In this document: positions 16,767 through 25,154 of the stretch, one piece after another
Layout: the number at the start of each line of letters is the position of its first letter
Numbering within the stretch: the first letter of the stretch is position 1
Assembly: GCA_045105075.1 (NCBI GenBank)
Contig: JBGCDD010000022.1
Span: 6,603-70,602, forward strand
Length of the DNA: 64,000 bases
Direction of reading: 5' to 3'
Source of the DNA: JBGCDD01 sp045105075
GTDB lineage: Bacteria > Pseudomonadota > Alphaproteobacteria > Rhodobacterales > Rhodobacteraceae
Program-made: the position numbers and the translations under genes
Notes under the pieces: generated by a model
Databases searched by the model: none
What the model saw: only the letters and a program-made list of their open reading frames with translations
What the model was told of the DNA's origin: nothing

Positions 16767-18350
16767 TCAGGCAATCCGACTTACCGAGCGATAACAATGC
16801 TCTGCGATGGTTTCTTTACTCAAATTTGCGCCTGACAACTCGGCCACGATCACGCCACGCGCGAAAATGAGCACCCGGTGGCAAATCTGGGCCAGCTGTT
16901 CATAGTCGGTCGAGGCCACCAGCACGGCAGCGCCGCGATCTGCGGTTTCATCCAAAGCGTCCCAGATTTGCTGACGTGCGCCAACGTCGACGCCCTGGGT
17001 CGGTTCGTCTAGCAATAGAAGTTGAGGTTCGACCTGTAACCATTTGGCGATCAATGCCTTTTGAGCATTTCCACCTGACAGAGCTGACAATGGCAGCGCT
17101 GGCGCGTTGGGTTTGACCCCAGCGCTTTGACCCAGCCCAAACGCATGCGTTTCGATCTGCGCCGTGGTTAATGCCAAGGCCGAGCGCAAACGATCCAACA
17201 CCGGCATCGCCACATTGTCGCCCACCGACAACGCGCCAACCCCGGCCTGCCCCAAGCGGTCAGCCGGTAGGTAAGCCATGCCGCGCGCCAAAGCGTCTTG
17301 CGGAGTCAGGTGGTCCAGCGAGACGGCCCGCCCATCCAGCGACAGCTGCCCCGATACATCGTCCCGCGCGCCGTAAAGCAAAGCCGGAACCGCATCAAAG
17401 CCCGACCCGATCAGCCCGGTCACCCCCAGGATTTCACCCTTCGCGATTTCAAATCCGACAGGTCCCACGCCGGGGGCCGTCAGATCACTGACTTTGGCTG
17501 CAATTTCGTTACTTTTCAGCGTCTTGGCGTGACCTCCATAGGCCTCGAGCGAGCGTCCGATGATGCGTTCGACAAAGCCGGCATGATCGGTTTTGGCGGT
17601 GTCGACCGTATCAATCAAATGGCCATCGCGCAGAATCGTGGCGCGGTCCGTGATCTCGCGCACCTCGTCCACATCATGGCTAACAAAAATCACCGACGCC
17701 CCGGTTTCGGTGCAAGCCCGCACCAAACGAAACAGCTGCTCGACGCCCGCACGCGGCAAAAACGGAGTGGGCTCGTCAAGCACCAAAACCCCGGGTGCGT
17801 CGGCGTGGTCTTGCGTGGCTTGGCGCAAATCTTCGTAGGCCCGCACGATGGCGAGCAAGGCCTGTTGCACCGCCGACAACGTGCCAACTTCGGCGCGCGG
17901 GTTCAGTGTCAGATCAAAGCGTGAAAAGATCTCGGATGCGCGGGCATGTTGGCGCGCCCAGTTTATGCGCCAATCTGTGCCAGTGGCAAAAGCGCCCAGA
18001 AAAAGGTTCTCGGTGACCGACAATGACGGGATCAAACCAAGGTGCTGATGCACAAAGGCCAACCCCAGGGCGCGCACTTTGTGACCTGTTACCGGCAAAG
18101 GAACCGAACGGCCATAGAGCGAAATCTCGGCGCCGGGTTCGGGATCATGAAAACCTGCCAAGACCTTGATAAGAGTGGACTTCCCAGATCCGTTAGATCC
18201 AAGAAGTCCATGAACTTCGCCCCGCGCGACGCGCAAACTGACGTCGTTCAGGGCAATCGCACCGCCAAAACGTTTGGACAAATGCGACAACACCAGAGCG
18301 TCAGAAACCCCGGCACGATTGCCGGGGCGGCTGATGGTTTGCTGGCTCAC
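16767..18350 (-). CDS. sugar-type ABC transporter ATPase (RbsA-like, two ABC domains)
   Basis: The 527-residue protein has two ABC domains. The first has Walker A GSNGSGKST and LVLDEPTPFL; the second has the usual degenerate Walker A of this family (GLIGSGFDAV) with LSGGN and LLLDEPTQGVD. The first-domain signature LSAVQ is similar to the LSIAQ of RbsA. The GTG start at 18350 overlaps the binding-protein stop (GTGA). It powers the transporter encoded around it. Confidence 0.93.
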   Translation of the reverse strand: MSQQTISRPGNRAGVSDALVLSHLSKRFGGAIALNDVSLRVARGEVHGLLGSNGSGKSTLIKVLAGFHDPEPGAEISLYGRSVPLPVTGHKVRALGLAFVHQHLGLIPSLSVTENLFLGAFATGTDWRINWARQHARASEIFSRFDLTLNPRAEVGTLSAVQQALLAIVRAYEDLRQATQDHADAPGVLVLDEPTPFLPRAGVEQLFRLVRACTETGASVIFVSHDVDEVREITDRATILRDGHLIDTVDTAKTDHAGFVERIIGRSLEAYGGHAKTLKSNEIAAKVSDLTAPGVGPVGFEIAKGEILGVTGLIGSGFDAVPALLYGARDDVSGQLSLDGRAVSLDHLTPQDALARGMAYLPADRLGQAGVGALSVGDNVAMPVLDRLRSALALTTAQIETHAFGLGQSAGVKPNAPALPLSALSGGNAQKALIAKWLQVEPQLLLLDEPTQGVDVGARQQIWDALDETADRGAAVLVASTDYEQLAQICHRVLIFARGVIVAELSGANLSKETIAEHCYRSVSRIA

Positions 18351-19432
18351 TCAAGACCCCAAAGGGCTTTGAATCCAGCGGTATGAACGTCGCCGTAGCC
18401 ATCATTGAACGTGGCCGGGTTGCCCGCAGTTGCGACGTTTTCATCCGTGAAAATGTAGGCAGGCGTGTTCAGCGTGGTGACGGGTGACAGGCCGCAGAGC
18501 AGACGCATATTCGCGTCAGTTCCCGCCATCCCAACCCAGCCAAGGCTTTCGCCGACGTTCATTTCCACGATGTCGCCGTCGCGCATCATGTCCAAAACGA
18601 AGGGCGTGCCATTGTAGCTGACGATTTTGGCTTTGGAGCCTGCGATCTGGATGGCAGGCGCAATGAAGCCCGACATCGAGTCATATACCGGCAAAACATA
18701 GTTAATCGTCGGGTCGGCCAACAGCGCGTTTTGCGCGGCGGGCATGCCCTTGGTGGCCCAGTCATTGACCGGAACATTGACATATTTGGTGGTGCAATCG
18801 GGGCAATTGTCTTTGAGATAGCTCAGGATCGCATCGCGCAGCGGGCCTGTCGGCGTGATCTCATCCGGGCCCATAACCAGCGCGTTCACCTTGCCGCCGG
18901 TTTGCACGATGGTCCAGGCGGCGATAATTTTGCCGATGGTGACATAGTCGGTATTGGCCGCGCCATCCATGAAATCGGGGGTTTTCTGGGTGGTGGCGTC
19001 CCAGTTGTGCGTGGCCGTGACCTTGACGCCAGCGGCTTTGGCCTCGGTGATCTGGGGCACCAGGAATTCCGGCGGCAAACCGCCCTGCATATCAATCAGA
19101 TCAAAGCCTTCGGCGACCGCTGTGTTGATGCCCTGGATCCAGCCGGCCGGGTCCATTTGGGTTTCCCAATCGCGCAGCTCAAAGCCGACCATCGCGGCGG
19201 CGTCCACGAAGCCCTGGGAAATCGCGGCGTTGAACGGGTTGGCATTGGTCAGCGGAATGACGAACATTTTCTTGTCAGCCATACAGGTTTTGGCGTCAAA
19301 GGCCGGGCCCGGCGCAGTGAATGCCGGCAGCTGAGAGTGCTTTGCAATCAATGCCTTGGCGGCATCCATGTCAGCCATTGCCGGGGCAGAGAACGCAGCC
19401 ATTGCGAGGGCCGCAGCGGTCAGGTGTTTCAT
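18347..19432 (-). CDS. periplasmic binding protein of sugar-type ABC transporter
   Basis: The 361-residue protein has a signal peptide (cut near residue 20, APAMA-DM) and a type-I periplasmic binding fold (KMFVIPLTNANPFNAAISQGF; MGPDEITPTGPLRDAIL). The start overlaps the amidase stop (ATGA, 19429-19432). Although the class is usually sugar-binding, the surrounding hydantoinase and amidase genes suggest a nitrogenous ligand such as a cyclic ureide. That is inference from operon content. Confidence 0.88.
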   Translation of the reverse strand: MKHLTAAALAMAAFSAPAMADMDAAKALIAKHSQLPAFTAPGPAFDAKTCMADKKMFVIPLTNANPFNAAISQGFVDAAAMVGFELRDWETQMDPAGWIQGINTAVAEGFDLIDMQGGLPPEFLVPQITEAKAAGVKVTATHNWDATTQKTPDFMDGAANTDYVTIGKIIAAWTIVQTGGKVNALVMGPDEITPTGPLRDAILSYLKDNCPDCTTKYVNVPVNDWATKGMPAAQNALLADPTINYVLPVYDSMSGFIAPAIQIAGSKAKIVSYNGTPFVLDMMRDGDIVEMNVGESLGWVGMAGTDANMRLLCGLSPVTTLNTPAYIFTDENVATAGNPATFNDGYGDVHTAGFKALWGLE

Positions 19433-20079
19433 GATGTTTGTCCTTCCGAGTTGGTTTTTAGGTATGTTATCGCGTCATCCGTTGTCAGCAGATCGGCGTA
19501 TTTGGCGCTCATGTCGAAAAGATTGGCGCGGTGGGGATCTTCGGCGCGGTCACCTACGGCGTCTTCGACAACCAGCGTGACAAAGCCGTGGCTGATGGCG
19601 TCAATGCAGGTAGCGCGCACGCAGCCCGAAGTGGTGACACCGCACAGCAGCAGCGTATCGACCTTGAGCCAGTGCAGCGTGGCGGCCAGAGACGTGCCAA
19701 AAAAGCCGCTGGGATATTGTTTGGTGATCACGATGTCATCGGGTTCGCAGGTGAGCGGCGGCATCAGTTTTTGGGTTTCGGCGCCGGCATCAAAACACGA
19801 CAGCGCCGGGACTTTGGCGTAAAATGCGCCACCATCCGCGCCACCGGGCTGATATTTGACCTCGGTGTGGATGACTGGGATTTGGTGTGCCCGCGCGATC
19901 GGGGCCAGCCGCGCGGCGTTGTCCAAGGCGATTTGGCAGCCTTCCCCGCCAAACAGGGGTGCGTTCGGGTCGAAATAGGCTTTGGCGAAGTCAATCAAGA
20001 CAACTGCGGGTCGCGTGCCCCAGTTTTGCCGGGCATGATAGCCGGCGCGCGCGTAATTGGTGTCGAGCGTATCACTCAT
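19429..20079 (-). CDS. isochorismatase-fold cysteine amidase (N-carbamoylsarcosine amidase-like)
   Basis: Starting at the ATG at 20079 gives 216 residues; a GTG at 20085 is an alternative. The catalytic triad of this fold is complete: D30 (LIDFAKAYF), K120 (VITKQYPSGFFGT) and C153 in CGVTTSGCVRATC. The TTSGCVRAT block matches N-carbamoylsarcosine amidohydrolase and maleamate amidase more than isochorismatase. With HyuAB upstream, hydrolysis of an N-carbamoyl amino acid such as N-carbamoylsarcosine is the best guess; maleamate hydrolysis is the main alternative. Confidence 0.88.
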   Translation of the reverse strand: MSDTLDTNYARAGYHARQNWGTRPAVVLIDFAKAYFDPNAPLFGGEGCQIALDNAARLAPIARAHQIPVIHTEVKYQPGGADGGAFYAKVPALSCFDAGAETQKLMPPLTCEPDDIVITKQYPSGFFGTSLAATLHWLKVDTLLLCGVTTSGCVRATCIDAISHGFVTLVVEDAVGDRAEDPHRANLFDMSAKYADLLTTDDAITYLKTNSEGQTS

Positions 20080-20119
20080 GGGCACATGCTCTTGGACCGG
20101 ACTGCGTTGGATCCAGGTT

Positions 20120-20181
20120 GGAGGGGGGCCAGCCCCCCGAGGCTGCGCCTCTCCCCCCGGAGTTTATTTTGAAAGATGAAG
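20120..20181. repeat. GC-rich intergenic palindromic element, roseobacter-type
   Basis: Directly after the hyuB stop lie nested hairpins: GGGGGGCCAGCCCCCC (20124-20139), GAGGCTGCGCCTC and CCCCCC, then GGAGTTTATTTTGAAAGATGAAG. From memory this resembles a dispersed element found at operon ends across Rhodobacteraceae (inverted C/G runs followed by GGAGTATTTT and AAGATGAAG). It may attenuate transcription between hyuB and the downstream amidase/ABC genes. Confidence 0.6.
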
Positions 20182-20182
20182 G

Positions 20183-22075
20183 TCATTGGGCGGCTTTTGC
20201 GTATCTGTTGTGGAAGACCGGGGCTTTGGGGGGCTCAAAACCGGTTTCGCTGAGGCAGCGGGCCTTGAGCTCGTCCAGCGAAGTGAAACCACGGTTGAAC
20301 AAGGGCTGATCGCCGCGGGCGCGGGCCATATCGGCGCGCAGTTTTTCAGTGGCTTGGGCGTTGATCTGACCATTGGCGATGACCACGCCGTAGCGTTTTG
20401 CGCCATTTTCGGTGACCAACTTGCGTTTGACATCGAGCAAGACCAGATCAGCGTCGCGTTGCAGCGGGTCACCCCAGCCGCCCCCACCCCAGGTGTTGAA
20501 GTGCAGGATGTCACCGGGGTTCACTGCGATGCGGTCGCATTTTGAGGGGATGTTTTCCTCCGAGCCATCCGTGCGCACCAGCCGTTTGGTTGAGCGCATA
20601 CCTGGCTCGCCGCCGTTGACACCCCAGGGCGATGTGAGCCAGCGGTCATCGTGGATCGAGATTTCGCCGGATTCCATCATCTCATAGGCGATTGTGATGC
20701 CGTTGCCACCGCGATGCAGCCCCGCGCCCCCTGAGTCGGGTATGGTGGCGTAGGTGCGGATGCGCAGCGGGAAGTAGGCCTCAAGGAATTCGTTAGGCAC
20801 ATTGGTGAAAGCGGGCCACATGGAATGGCCATCCGGGCCATCGCCTACGGGACGACCAGGCACGCCGCCAAAGCCAATTTGGAAGAGCTGGTACCATTCG
20901 CCCGTCTTGTCAAAGCCGGAATACATGAAATGCGGGCTGTCGCTGAAGCCGGCGGCGTTCAGCGCATCTGGTGCGCCTTGGCCAAGCAATCCGCCCATCA
21001 GATCGAAGATGCGCCCCAACATGTGGGTGCGGCAAGACAGAGCGGCGGGTTTTTTGGGCTTCAGGATACAGCCATCCGGGATGTGCACTTCGACCAGATC
21101 ATAAAACCCGTCGTTGAACAGGATCTGGGGGTCAAACAGGTTGATCGTGAAGGCGCCGAAGAACATCTTGAACATTTCTTCGTTGAGCAGAAAGTTGATC
21201 GAGCTGAAGCTTTGCGGATCTGAGCCAGTGAAGTCGAAATAGGCGATCTCGCCCTCGCGGTGCAGATGGCAAGCGATTTTATAGGGCCCGTTGCCCATGC
21301 CATCATCGTCGATCCAGTCTTCGAAATAGGCCTTTTTGCCGTCGACCGCCTCGGGGATGATCATCTGGATGATCGCACCCATCGCCACTTTGTTGCGATC
21401 CAGCATGTCCCACATGGCCGAAATATAGATGTCAGCGCCGAAGCGGTCGATGTTTTCGCGCACCCGCCGTTCGGCCAGACGCAGGGCGGCGATGATGGCA
21501 AAGAAGTCTGATTTGTTCCACTCCGGCATGCGGGTGTTGTGCAGCAGGATATTCAGGATTTCGTCCGCCAGCTCGCCTTTGCGGTAGATTTTACAGGGCG
21601 GCACGATGATGCCTTCCTCGTAGATCATCTTGGCATCGGTGGGCAAAGACCCGGGCACCTTGCCGCCCACATCCGTCATATGGCCAAACATCGCAGCCCA
21701 GCTGACCAACTTGCCCTGGTGGAAAATCGGCATCATCAGCAGCCAGTCGTTCAGGTGGCTGACCGCGCCATTGCAGGAATAGGGATCGTTGGTGATGAAG
21801 ATATCGCCGTCTTCGATGGTGCCGTCATAGCCGTTGATGAACCCGTGCAGAAAGCTGCCAAACTGGCCGACGACCATTTTGCCTTCGTGGTTGGCGATCA
21901 GTGGAAAGGCATCGTGTTGTTCGCGAATGCCGGGCGACATTGCGGTGCGGAACAGCACGGCGTCCATCTCATTGCGCGCGTTGCGCAGGGCGTTTTCAAC
22001 GATGTCCAAAGTGATGGGATCAACGGTGGTGCGGGCAAAAGGCGTGGGGTTCGCCTCGATGAGTTTTGCGGGCAT
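20183..22075 (-). CDS. hyuB: hydantoinase/oxoprolinase B subunit
   Basis: The 630-residue protein matches the HyuB family: GIREQHDAFPLIANHEGKMV, GDIFITNDPY and the C-terminal GGGGWGDPL. HyuA and HyuB together form the ATP-dependent N-methylhydantoinase/5-oxoprolinase type enzyme, opening a cyclic imide or lactam. AAGGAG precedes the ATG at 22075, 11 bases after the hyuA stop. Substrate specificity is not visible from sequence; the amidase downstream favours an N-carbamoyl product. Confidence 0.93.
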   Translation of the reverse strand: MPAKLIEANPTPFARTTVDPITLDIVENALRNARNEMDAVLFRTAMSPGIREQHDAFPLIANHEGKMVVGQFGSFLHGFINGYDGTIEDGDIFITNDPYSCNGAVSHLNDWLLMMPIFHQGKLVSWAAMFGHMTDVGGKVPGSLPTDAKMIYEEGIIVPPCKIYRKGELADEILNILLHNTRMPEWNKSDFFAIIAALRLAERRVRENIDRFGADIYISAMWDMLDRNKVAMGAIIQMIIPEAVDGKKAYFEDWIDDDGMGNGPYKIACHLHREGEIAYFDFTGSDPQSFSSINFLLNEEMFKMFFGAFTINLFDPQILFNDGFYDLVEVHIPDGCILKPKKPAALSCRTHMLGRIFDLMGGLLGQGAPDALNAAGFSDSPHFMYSGFDKTGEWYQLFQIGFGGVPGRPVGDGPDGHSMWPAFTNVPNEFLEAYFPLRIRTYATIPDSGGAGLHRGGNGITIAYEMMESGEISIHDDRWLTSPWGVNGGEPGMRSTKRLVRTDGSEENIPSKCDRIAVNPGDILHFNTWGGGGWGDPLQRDADLVLLDVKRKLVTENGAKRYGVVIANGQINAQATEKLRADMARARGDQPLFNRGFTSLDELKARCLSETGFEPPKAPVFHNRYAKAAQ

Positions 22076-22086
22076 ATCTGGGCTCC

Positions 22087-24276
22087 TTAGCGGGCGTTTG
22101 CATGGCCGACAGGCCAGATCAGGATGTTGCCGACGGCGTCGATGATGCCAACGTGATCGGGCAGAATGACGGACGTGCTGTCCATTTCCATCACCACGGC
22201 CGGGCCTTCGATGCGGTTGCCCTGGGTCAGTTTTGAGCGGTCATAGATGTACCCTTCGCGCCAGGCACCGTCAGCATAAATGCGCGTGGGTTGCAGGCGC
22301 GCACCCGACGCATCCGGGCCAGAACTTGCGGTTTCGGTGTTGATAAAGCTCTTTTCAGCGCCTTGCACCACGGCGCGCAGCCCGACGATTTCGTGTTCCG
22401 CGTCCAGCGCAAAGGTGAAAAGTTGCTCGTGTTCGGCGTCAAACCGCGAGGCGATGCCCTTGATCCCGTCGCGTTGGAAATCTTCGGGTGTCACATCAAC
22501 AGTCAGTTTCATGCCCTGGCCGTGATAGCGGATATCGATCTGATAGAGCACGTCCTGTTCGGCGCGGCTGACCCCTTCGGCGGTCAGGTCTTTGGCCGCC
22601 TGATCATGCAAGTCACTGAGCATCTTGCCAATTTCGCTGTCAGATGTGGCGGCTGTGCGGGTGACGTAGGTTTGGCTTGCCTCGTTGCGCAGCCGCGTTG
22701 TGGCGTCGCCATAAGCGCACAGCACGCCCGGCCCTGGCGGTATAATCGTTGGCCAAGAGTTCACCAGTCGCGCCAGGGCATTGGCATGAAGCGGGCCGGC
22801 GCCGCCAAAGCCGATCAGCGCAAAGTCGCGCGGGTCGTATCCCTGTTCGACCGACACCAGCCGCAGCGCGCCGACCATGTTTTCATTGACGATGCGGATC
22901 ACACCTTCGGCCGCGTCTTCGATCGACAGGCCCAGCGGTTCGGCGATGGTCGCCACCGCTTTGGCGGCCAATTCGCGGGAAATATCCATGTCACCGCCCA
23001 GTTTGGCATCAGACGGTAAATAGCCCAGCACAACATTGGCGTCGGTCACCGTGGGCGCTTCGCCACCCTTTTTATAGGCCGCTGGCCCCGGATCGGCACC
23101 GGCGGATTGCGGGCCGACACGCAGCGCCTTGGTCAGCTCGGGCACATAGGCGATCGAGCCGCCCCCCGCGCCGACCGTGCGCACATCAATCGAGGGCGCG
23201 CGCACTGTCACATCAGCCACTCGGGTTTCACGCCGGGTGCGGGCCACGCCGTTCTGGATCAGCGCCACATCGGTGCTGGTGCCGCCCATATCAAAGGTCA
23301 GCAGGTTGGCGAAGTTGGCCTGTTTGGCAATCCAAAGCGCGCCGGAAACACCCCCCGCCGGGCCCGACATCAACAGGTTCACCGGCTGATCCATCGCCGC
23401 CTGCGCTGAGGACAAACCGCCGTCAGAGCGCAGGATTTGCAGCATCACATCGTCGCCCATCCGCCGTTTCAGCTCGTTTTGCAGGTTGTCAACGTATTTC
23501 GACACAACCGGGCGCACATAGGAATTCACCACTGTGGTCTCGGTGCGCTCGTATTCATACATCTCGGGCATCACACTGGCAGAAGTGCTGACGGGGATGT
23601 TGGGCGCAATATCCTGCGCGATCTGCGCAATCCGGCGTTCATGCGCATCGTTGGCATAGCCGTTGAACAGCGCGATGGTCAGGGCTTCGATTCCCGACTT
23701 CAGCAACACTTGCAGGTCCCGGCGGATTGCGGATTCATCAAGCTGAACCAACACGTTGCCCTTGGCATCCATACGCTCGTCGGCTTCAATCGTGTATTCC
23801 AGCGGCGCCAGCGGAGCCGACTTGTTCCAGATCACCCAGCCGCCCAGACCGCCGGGCACGAAAGATCGCGCGATTTGCAGCGTGTCGCGATAGCCTTTGG
23901 TGGTGACCAGCCCCACCAGCGCGCCCGAGGACGTCAGAACTGTGTTGGTTGCCACCGTCGTGCCATGCATCACTTCGGTGATGTCTGTGGGGTCAATACC
24001 GGCGTTACGGCAGATCTTTTCGATGCCATTCAACACCCCAATCGAGCTGTCCGACGGGGTTGAGGGCACCTTGGCCGTCACCGTGCGCCCGTTGCGTTCA
24101 TCGAGCAACAAAAGGTCGGTAAACGTGCCGCCCACATCCACACCAAGGCGCAAGCCGGTGCCCGAGCGGCGCGGCGCCGGGGCCACCGCCTGTCCGCTTT
24201 CCATCGCGCGCAACCGCGCCTCGAACGCGGCAAGCCGGTCTTCGTATTTCCTGATCAGATCGTCGGTCACCGACAT
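22087..24276 (-). CDS. hyuA: hydantoinase/oxoprolinase A subunit with N-terminal coiled coil
   Basis: The 729-residue protein has the ASKHA nucleotide-binding core beginning LRLGVDVGGTFTDLLLLDE and FDMGGTSTDVALI, and matches HyuA. It phosphorylates the ring carbonyl in the ATP-dependent opening of hydantoin or oxoproline. Before the core is a charged helix YEDRLAAFEARLRAME (residues 11-26) whose pattern matches the N-terminus of the ABC permease at 16758. GGGAG precedes the ATG at 24276. Confidence 0.93.
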   Translation of the reverse strand: MSVTDDLIRKYEDRLAAFEARLRAMESGQAVAPAPRRSGTGLRLGVDVGGTFTDLLLLDERNGRTVTAKVPSTPSDSSIGVLNGIEKICRNAGIDPTDITEVMHGTTVATNTVLTSSGALVGLVTTKGYRDTLQIARSFVPGGLGGWVIWNKSAPLAPLEYTIEADERMDAKGNVLVQLDESAIRRDLQVLLKSGIEALTIALFNGYANDAHERRIAQIAQDIAPNIPVSTSASVMPEMYEYERTETTVVNSYVRPVVSKYVDNLQNELKRRMGDDVMLQILRSDGGLSSAQAAMDQPVNLLMSGPAGGVSGALWIAKQANFANLLTFDMGGTSTDVALIQNGVARTRRETRVADVTVRAPSIDVRTVGAGGGSIAYVPELTKALRVGPQSAGADPGPAAYKKGGEAPTVTDANVVLGYLPSDAKLGGDMDISRELAAKAVATIAEPLGLSIEDAAEGVIRIVNENMVGALRLVSVEQGYDPRDFALIGFGGAGPLHANALARLVNSWPTIIPPGPGVLCAYGDATTRLRNEASQTYVTRTAATSDSEIGKMLSDLHDQAAKDLTAEGVSRAEQDVLYQIDIRYHGQGMKLTVDVTPEDFQRDGIKGIASRFDAEHEQLFTFALDAEHEIVGLRAVVQGAEKSFINTETASSGPDASGARLQPTRIYADGAWREGYIYDRSKLTQGNRIEGPAVVMEMDSTSVILPDHVGIIDAVGNILIWPVGHANAR

Positions 24277-24312
24277 ATTGTTAACTCCCTGCTGCGGCCG
24301 CGCCGCGGTCTT

Positions 24313-25137
24313 TTACCGTCCAAACAAACGTTGCCAAAAGCTGCGCTTTGGCGCGGCATCAACCAGCGACACCGCGCGTTCCGACATCGCCAAAGCGGTT
24401 TCAATTGTGTCTTTTTGCTGCGCAATCTCAACGTCGCGCGCGCCGATTTCGTCCTGCATCCGCTCGCCCGCATCCAACGCGCGCTCTAACATGTCACTGG
24501 CGCGGTGCCCGGCCTCGGCCTGTGCCATCGCCTGATCCAGCATGCCCAACGCGCGATCGGCAGCACGGGCCACCCCGGCATCACCACCCTGCTCGGCCAA
24601 GCCCAGAGCCCGTTCCAACAGCGCGTCAAACCTGGCCGTTTGCCCCAAAGCATCGCCGGTGCGTTCCAGATGGCCCATCGCGCGCGCAGTTACAGATTCC
24701 AGTTTTTCCGACTTAAGATCAACCGCTTCCAGATGCACCAACGCGCGCTCCAGCAATTCGGACAGGCGCGCCTCGCGTGTTTGGGCGCCCTCGATTGCTT
24801 GATCGGCCTGCACCAACGCGCTGTCTTGGCGCGCCAGCAGTTTCGCCAGATCAGCCAACCGGTCATCGCGCCCGACCAGCGTTGATTCCAGCTCTTCAAC
24901 TTCATCAAACAGCACACCCAAAAGATCTTCGGGGGGCAGATCAGGTGCCTTTTTCATCGCCTCGGGCAAGGTTGGCGGATCGGGCAGCGTCACCCGCAGA
25001 TGCCCCTCGTTGTCGCGCCGCCCTTCCAGCAAGCCACGCGCCACAGCCTCGCGCACGCGCAGACGGCTTTCGCCCAGCTTTTCAGCGGCTTGCGCCACGG
25101 TCAGGAACTGAAAGCCCTGCTGTTCGGAGGGGGACAT
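24313..25137 (-). CDS. helix-turn-helix plus long coiled-coil protein, unknown function
   Basis: The ATG at 25137 gives 274 residues; a GTG at 25146 is possible. Residues about 11-45 (FLTVAQAAEKLGESRLRVREAV) look like an excisionase/MerR-type HTH. The rest is almost entirely charged helix with heptad-like spacing (DEVEELESTLVGRDDRLADLAKLL and on), ending in a basic-aromatic tail RSFWQRLFGR. No membrane segment or catalytic motif is seen. It lies between the CoA-transferase and hyuA genes in the same operon. I do not recognise a named family; a scaffold or DNA-tethered assembly factor is speculation. Confidence 0.75.
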   Translation of the reverse strand: MSPSEQQGFQFLTVAQAAEKLGESRLRVREAVARGLLEGRRDNEGHLRVTLPDPPTLPEAMKKAPDLPPEDLLGVLFDEVEELESTLVGRDDRLADLAKLLARQDSALVQADQAIEGAQTREARLSELLERALVHLEAVDLKSEKLESVTARAMGHLERTGDALGQTARFDALLERALGLAEQGGDAGVARAADRALGMLDQAMAQAEAGHRASDMLERALDAGERMQDEIGARDVEIAQQKDTIETALAMSERAVSLVDAAPKRSFWQRLFGR

Positions 25138-25154
25138 GGCGTTCACCCCGGCAA

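Noticed and set aside
12950..20079. Nicotinate-degradation cluster (NicC monooxygenase, NicF maleamate amidase, NicE isomerase)
   Set aside because: No NicX or NicD and no nicotinate hydroxylase is present, and the isomerase-like protein lacks its catalytic Cys; HyuAB fits a hydantoin-type route better.
22087..24276. HyuA/HyuB as 5-oxoprolinase
   Set aside because: Not excluded by sequence, but the neighbouring N-carbamoylsarcosine-amidase-like gene makes a carbamoyl product more likely; kept as an alternative only.
24281..24300. GC-rich self-complementary stretch between the HTH gene and hyuA
   Set aside because: Too short and without a clean stem-loop; could arise by chance in this GC content.
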